Source: an uncultured Collinsella sp.
Lineage (GTDB): Bacteria > Actinomycetota > Coriobacteriia > Coriobacteriales > Coriobacteriaceae
Reading direction: 5' to 3'
Assembly: GCA_937982065.1 (NCBI GenBank)
Contig: CALJMO010000038.1
Coordinates: 1 to 27,274 of the forward strand
DNA: 27,274 bases
A model generated the notes under the pieces. It was not told the DNA's origin. It did no database searches and saw nothing but the letters and a program-made list of their open reading frames with translations. The position numbers and the translations under genes are program-made. Below, piece after piece: positions 24,927-27,274 of this stretch (position 1 is the stretch's first letter; each line of letters opens with the position of its first letter).

Positions 24927-24989
24927 TTGCGGTGAAATAGGGACTGCTTATGCGTTTCAAATGCAAAAACAGTCCCTATTTCACCGCAA
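24927..24989. repeat. Palindromic element, family A copy 2 (mnmA/M42 junction)
   Basis: Perfect 20-bp inverted repeat, arms 24927-24946 and 24970-24989, with a 23-nt loop. The left arm starts TTGCGGTGAAATA and continues GGGACTG; it differs from copy 1 (13777-13796) by one base. The loop sequence differs from copy 1 but again holds a small inner stem. It lies 18 nt past the mnmA stop. Confidence 0.9.
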
Positions 24990-24994
24990 CGCAC

Positions 24995-25038
24995 AAGAGC
25001 GCCCCTGCCGGCAACGTTATACCGGCTAGGGCGCTCTT
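24995..25038. terminator. Bidirectional terminator between mnmA and the M42 peptidase
   Basis: 10-bp outer stem AAGAGCGCCC/GGGCGCTCTT (24995-25004, 25029-25038) and inner stem GCCGG/CCGGC. It sits between two convergent genes, and the A-rich/T-rich ends of the stem suit both directions, though the T-tails are short. Confidence 0.65.
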
Positions 25039-25063
25039 AACTTGCCACGCGCTATAAATGCGC

Positions 25064-26107
25064 CTAACGCTGCACGTAGGCGCGGACGAGCTCGTAGGTA
25101 TTGCGCACGCCGTCGATGTGGCTGCGCTCGTAGTTGTGGCTCGCGTACACGCCGGGGCCGATCAGACCATGGCGAATGTCGTAGCCGGCAGAGAGCGTGG
25201 CCTCGACGTCCGAGCCGTAGTGCGGGTACACGTCGATGGCATAATCGAGCTCAAGCTCGCGCGCGATATTGGACAGCGTGGTCACCAGATCGTAGTTGTA
25301 CGGACCGCCCGAATCCTTGGCGCAAATCGAAACCATGCGCTCGGTGCAGCCCAGGTCGTCGCCCACGCAGCCCATGTCCACGCTGATCATCTCGCGCGTG
25401 TCGGCCGGCACAAAGGCACCGCCGTGGCCGACCTCCTCGTACACGGTAAAGAGCAGCGAAACCTTACGCGAAAGCGTCACCTCGCCAGCGGCGACGGCGC
25501 GGGCGAGACCCAGTAGAATCGCCGCGGACAGCTTGTCGTCAAGGAAGCGACTCTTGATGTAGCCGCTCTCCGTCACCGTGGTACGCGGATCCATAGCGAT
25601 GATGTCGCCGGTCTGAATGCCCAGCTCAAGCACATCGTCCTTGCTGTCGACATTCTCATCGAGCAGGATTTCCATGTTCTTCTCGATGGTCTTGACCGGC
25701 TCGTCGGCCACATGCGCCGAAGGCTCGGTATTGAGGACCACGCCCGTGTACACATTGCCGTCGCGCGTGTAGACGGTGCAGTTCTCGCCATCGGCCGTAG
25801 ACCACTGGTGCCCACCAAGCGTCGTGGGACGCAGGCGGCCATTGTCCTTAATGGAGCGTACCATGGCGCCCAGGGTGTCGACATGGCTCGCCAACACAAG
25901 CGGCTCGCCCTCGCCGCCAAGCTCAACGAGCACGTTACCCTTATTAGAACGCTCAGGCCCAAACCCCATATCGCGCAGGGTCTCCATCAGATAATCAGTC
26001 GCCGCACGGGTATAGCCGGTAGGCGAAGCAATAGAAGTCAGCGTCTTAAGCTGTCCTGCGATATAGGAGAGCGCCTCCTCTAGAGAAGCATCAATATTAG
26101 AAGTCAT
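25064..26107 (-). CDS. M42-family metallopeptidase (glutamyl/tetrahedral aminopeptidase type)
   Basis: Di-metal cytosolic aminopeptidase that trims short peptides. 347 residues. The ligands match the M42 pattern: H75 (ASHVDTLG), bridging D190 (RFLDDKLSA), catalytic E224 with E225 (YEEVGHGG), D244 (SVDMGCVG) and H324 (SHNYERSH). The usual beta-sheet insertion domain (about 80-180, GRLRPTTLGGHQ to GDIIAMDPRT) is present. The ATG at 26107 is chosen because GGAAGG lies exactly 6 nt upstream; an ATG at 26113 would touch that site. Upstream are a TAAAAT -10-like box and two copies of a TGCACGTGCA palindrome. It converges on mnmA across a bidirectional terminator. Confidence 0.94.
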   Translation of the reverse strand: MTSNIDASLEEALSYIAGQLKTLTSIASPTGYTRAATDYLMETLRDMGFGPERSNKGNVLVELGGEGEPLVLASHVDTLGAMVRSIKDNGRLRPTTLGGHQWSTADGENCTVYTRDGNVYTGVVLNTEPSAHVADEPVKTIEKNMEILLDENVDSKDDVLELGIQTGDIIAMDPRTTVTESGYIKSRFLDDKLSAAILLGLARAVAAGEVTLSRKVSLLFTVYEEVGHGGAFVPADTREMISVDMGCVGDDLGCTERMVSICAKDSGGPYNYDLVTTLSNIARELELDYAIDVYPHYGSDVEATLSAGYDIRHGLIGPGVYASHNYERSHIDGVRNTYELVRAYVQR

Positions 26108-26143
26108 ATGCATCCTTCCAAGTAAAACTAAGACCGAGTCCCG

Positions 26144-26224
26144 ATTTTAACCGTTCTGCACGTGCAATGCCCCAGGAGCCGAGCCGCCTCCAGACGTCCC
26201 CGCACCGGTTTTGTGCACGTGCAC
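26144..26224 (-). promoter_or_regulatory. M42 promoter region with two TGCACGTGCA palindromes
   Basis: Minus-strand -10-like TAAAAT (26144-26149). A perfect palindrome TGCACGTGCA (26157-26166) lies just upstream in the spacer position, and a longer copy GTGCACGTGCAC (26213-26224) lies 57 bp further up. The pairing suggests a repressor that can loop DNA; the regulator is unknown. Confidence 0.4.
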
Positions 26225-26316
26225 GGTTTACAATCTCAATCTTGCATAAATCCTATTGGTATTTGCATAGAAATGAGGCATCTTTTTGCTTCGTCTCAGG
26301 GTGCCCCACCTTGGAC

Positions 26317-26552
26317 CGTGCAAAAAACGGAGTATTCAGCACCGTGGGCCCCAACGGCCCCATCACGAACGACAAAACGACGCGGTTACAGCAGTGTTGC
26401 AGGTCGTCGCAAAGCAGAAACTCAGTAACAACCCCCTCCACTCATCGATAGCCCGCCCACAATGGCTGTCGATGGGCGCCTGCGGATCACTACCGCCCAT
26501 TCACAACGTTATGCATTTTTAAGAGCTTGTTGAATACTCCCAAAAATGCACG
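26317..26552. repeat. MITE-like element with imperfect 25-bp terminal inverted repeats
   Basis: The left end 26317-26341 and the reverse complement of the right end 26528-26552 both read CGTGCA-N6-GGAGTATTCA-N-CA, i.e. 18-19 of 25 positions identical, with the outer CGTGCA facing outwards. The interior has no open frame of note but has a strong hairpin CATCGATAGCC/GGCTGTCGATG (26443-26453, 26464-26474, one mismatch) and TGCATTTTT/AAAAATGCA. I see no clear target-site duplication. Non-autonomous mobile element or structured RNA are both possible. Confidence 0.45.
26443..26474. repeat. Stable hairpin inside the gene-free region
   Basis: 11-position stem with one T/G wobble or mismatch, 10-nt loop; no T-tract follows on either strand, so it is not an obvious terminator. 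Confidence 0.5.
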
Positions 26553-26624
26553 CAGGGAAGTGCACCACCTATCCGCAGCGGGCAGTACGCCTTGGTTTTG
26601 TCCGTCTCAGGGCATCGACGCAGC

Positions 26625-26658
26625 ACAAAAAGCCCCGCCGTGCGTAGCACGGCGGGGC
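26625..26658 (-). terminator. Terminator of the Fe-alcohol dehydrogenase gene
   Basis: Perfect 12-bp stem GCCCCGCCGTGC/GCACGGCGGGGC (26632-26643, 26647-26658) with a 3-nt loop, followed on the minus strand by TTTTTGTG. It lies 54 nt past the stop codon. Confidence 0.92.
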
Positions 26659-26711
26659 CAGCGGCACGTCAAAAGACCATACACCTACGGGCGAAGGACC
26701 ACCAAACTGGG

Positions 26712-27274
26712 CTAGGCAGCCGGGCAGATCTTCTTGAAGAGCTCGATGACGTCGTCGAGCGTCGCCTCGCGCGGGTTGCCCGGGAAGCAAGCATCGGCCA
26801 TGGCGTCCTTGGCCAGGACCTCGATCTCGTCAGCCTTCATGGCCTCGCAGACGTGCGGGATGTTCACGTCGGCGGAAAGTTGCTTGACGGCGGCGATAGC
26901 GGCGTCAGCAGCCTCGTCGGTGCTCATGCCCGTGGTGTCAACGCCCATGGCAACGGCGACCTTGGCCAGGCGCTCGGTGCAAACCGGCTTGTTGAACTCC
27001 ATGGCGATCGGCAGCAGCATGGCGCAGGCGACACCGTGCGGGGTATCGTAGTGAGCGGACAGGGTGTGAGCCATGGCGTGATCGATGCCCAGGCCGACGT
27101 TAGAGAAGCCCATGCCGGCGACATACTGACCAAGAGCCATGCCCTCGCGGCCGGAGCCGGGCTGACCGGACTTGGCCTCGGCGACGGAGTCGCGCAGGTT
27201 CTCGCTGATCAGCTTAATAGCCTCAAAGTGGAACATGTCGGAGAGCTCCCAAGCGCCCTTGGTGGTGTAGCCCT
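26712..27274 (-). CDS. fucO: Fe-dependent alcohol dehydrogenase, FucO-like (partial, 5' end outside window)
   Basis: C-terminal 186 residues of a group III iron-containing alcohol dehydrogenase; the open frame runs off the window edge. The stretch GAWELSDMFHFEAIKLISENLRDSV, the block MALGQYVAGMGFSNVGLG and the end NPREATLDDVIELFKK closely resemble E. coli lactaldehyde reductase (propanediol oxidoreductase) FucO as I remember it. Two of the expected iron-ligand His are visible: one in DHAMAH and one in DTPHGVA. The other two ligands (Asp and His) lie outside the window. FucO reduces lactaldehyde to 1,2-propanediol during anaerobic fucose or rhamnose use, but the substrate here is not shown and other short aldehydes are possible. 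No sugar-catabolic neighbour is visible. Confidence 0.88.
   Translation of the reverse strand, partial: GYTTKGAWELSDMFHFEAIKLISENLRDSVAEAKSGQPGSGREGMALGQYVAGMGFSNVGLGIDHAMAHTLSAHYDTPHGVACAMLLPIAMEFNKPVCTERLAKVAVAMGVDTTGMSTDEAADAAIAAVKQLSADVNIPHVCEAMKADEIEVLAKDAMADACFPGNPREATLDDVIELFKKICPAA

Larger units (their letters stand above)
26114..26711. other. Gene-free region between the M42 peptidase and the Fe-alcohol dehydrogenase
   Basis: About 600 bp without a convincing gene. Short open frames exist on both strands (up to 88 codons) but none has a good ribosome-binding site or a recognisable product. From left to right it holds the M42 promoter with paired palindromes (26144-26224), a TTGCATA direct repeat (26242-26248, 26263-26269), an element with inverted ends (26317-26552) flanked by CGTCTCAGGG direct repeats (26292-26301, 26603-26612), and the terminator of the downstream dehydrogenase. 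Confidence 0.6.

Noticed and set aside
26253..26441. A 62-codon minus-strand open frame in the gene-free region
   Set aside because: No ribosome-binding site, it overlaps the inverted-repeat element, and I do not recognise the product. It may be worth a look only if the element proves repeated.

Overview
The window looks like chromosomal DNA of a high-GC anaerobic actinobacterium, most likely a Coriobacteriia member such as Collinsella. This is inferred from the high GC, the gene content (formate-THF ligase, superoxide reductase, AddAB, FucO-type Fe-dependent alcohol dehydrogenase, M42 peptidase) and the general look of the proteins; no database was searched. I see no rRNA, tRNA, CRISPR array, prophage or transposase gene.

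Layout, left to right. Positions 1-21.2 kb are almost entirely minus-strand. In transcription order (right to left) they read: a TrpR-like regulator (YerC/YecD family), addB-addA (double-strand-break repair helicase-nuclease), dnaE (replicative polymerase alpha subunit), a SWIM/SNF2 ATPase, a superoxide reductase of the desulfoferrodoxin type, an NAD-synthetase-like protein whose active sites look destroyed, the tightly coupled ruvC-ruvA-ruvB resolvasome, and the 5' two-thirds of fhs. Much of this block is DNA replication and repair. A well-formed LexA/DinR-type SOS box lies just upstream of ruvC, so ruvCAB is probably damage-inducible.

From 21.2 kb the layout changes. A small four-helix membrane protein (PF04020-like) runs on the plus strand and converges on an Rrf2-family regulator with four clustered cysteines. 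The regulator is divergent from cysK, and mnmA follows cysK. An M42 aminopeptidase and the 3' end of a fucO-like Fe-alcohol dehydrogenase lie on the minus strand, separated by about 600 bp without a gene. The Rrf2/cysK pair suggests local control of cysteine supply, with MnmA as a downstream consumer of sulfur.

The most unusual content is between the genes. Four large intergenic palindromes sit at transcription-unit boundaries: a perfect 37-bp inverted repeat (dnaE/SNF2), a perfect 31-bp inverted repeat fused to a terminator (yerC/addB), and two members of one family with 20-bp arms and exactly 23-nt loops (addA/dnaE and mnmA/M42). Some arms share a GGGAC(G/T)G core. A further 236-bp element with imperfect terminal inverted repeats lies in the 26.1-26.7 kb gap. 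Together they suggest dispersed REP- or MITE-like elements. Other regulatory candidates are nested hairpins in the cysK and superoxide reductase leaders and paired GTGCACGTGCAC-type palindromes upstream of the M42 gene.
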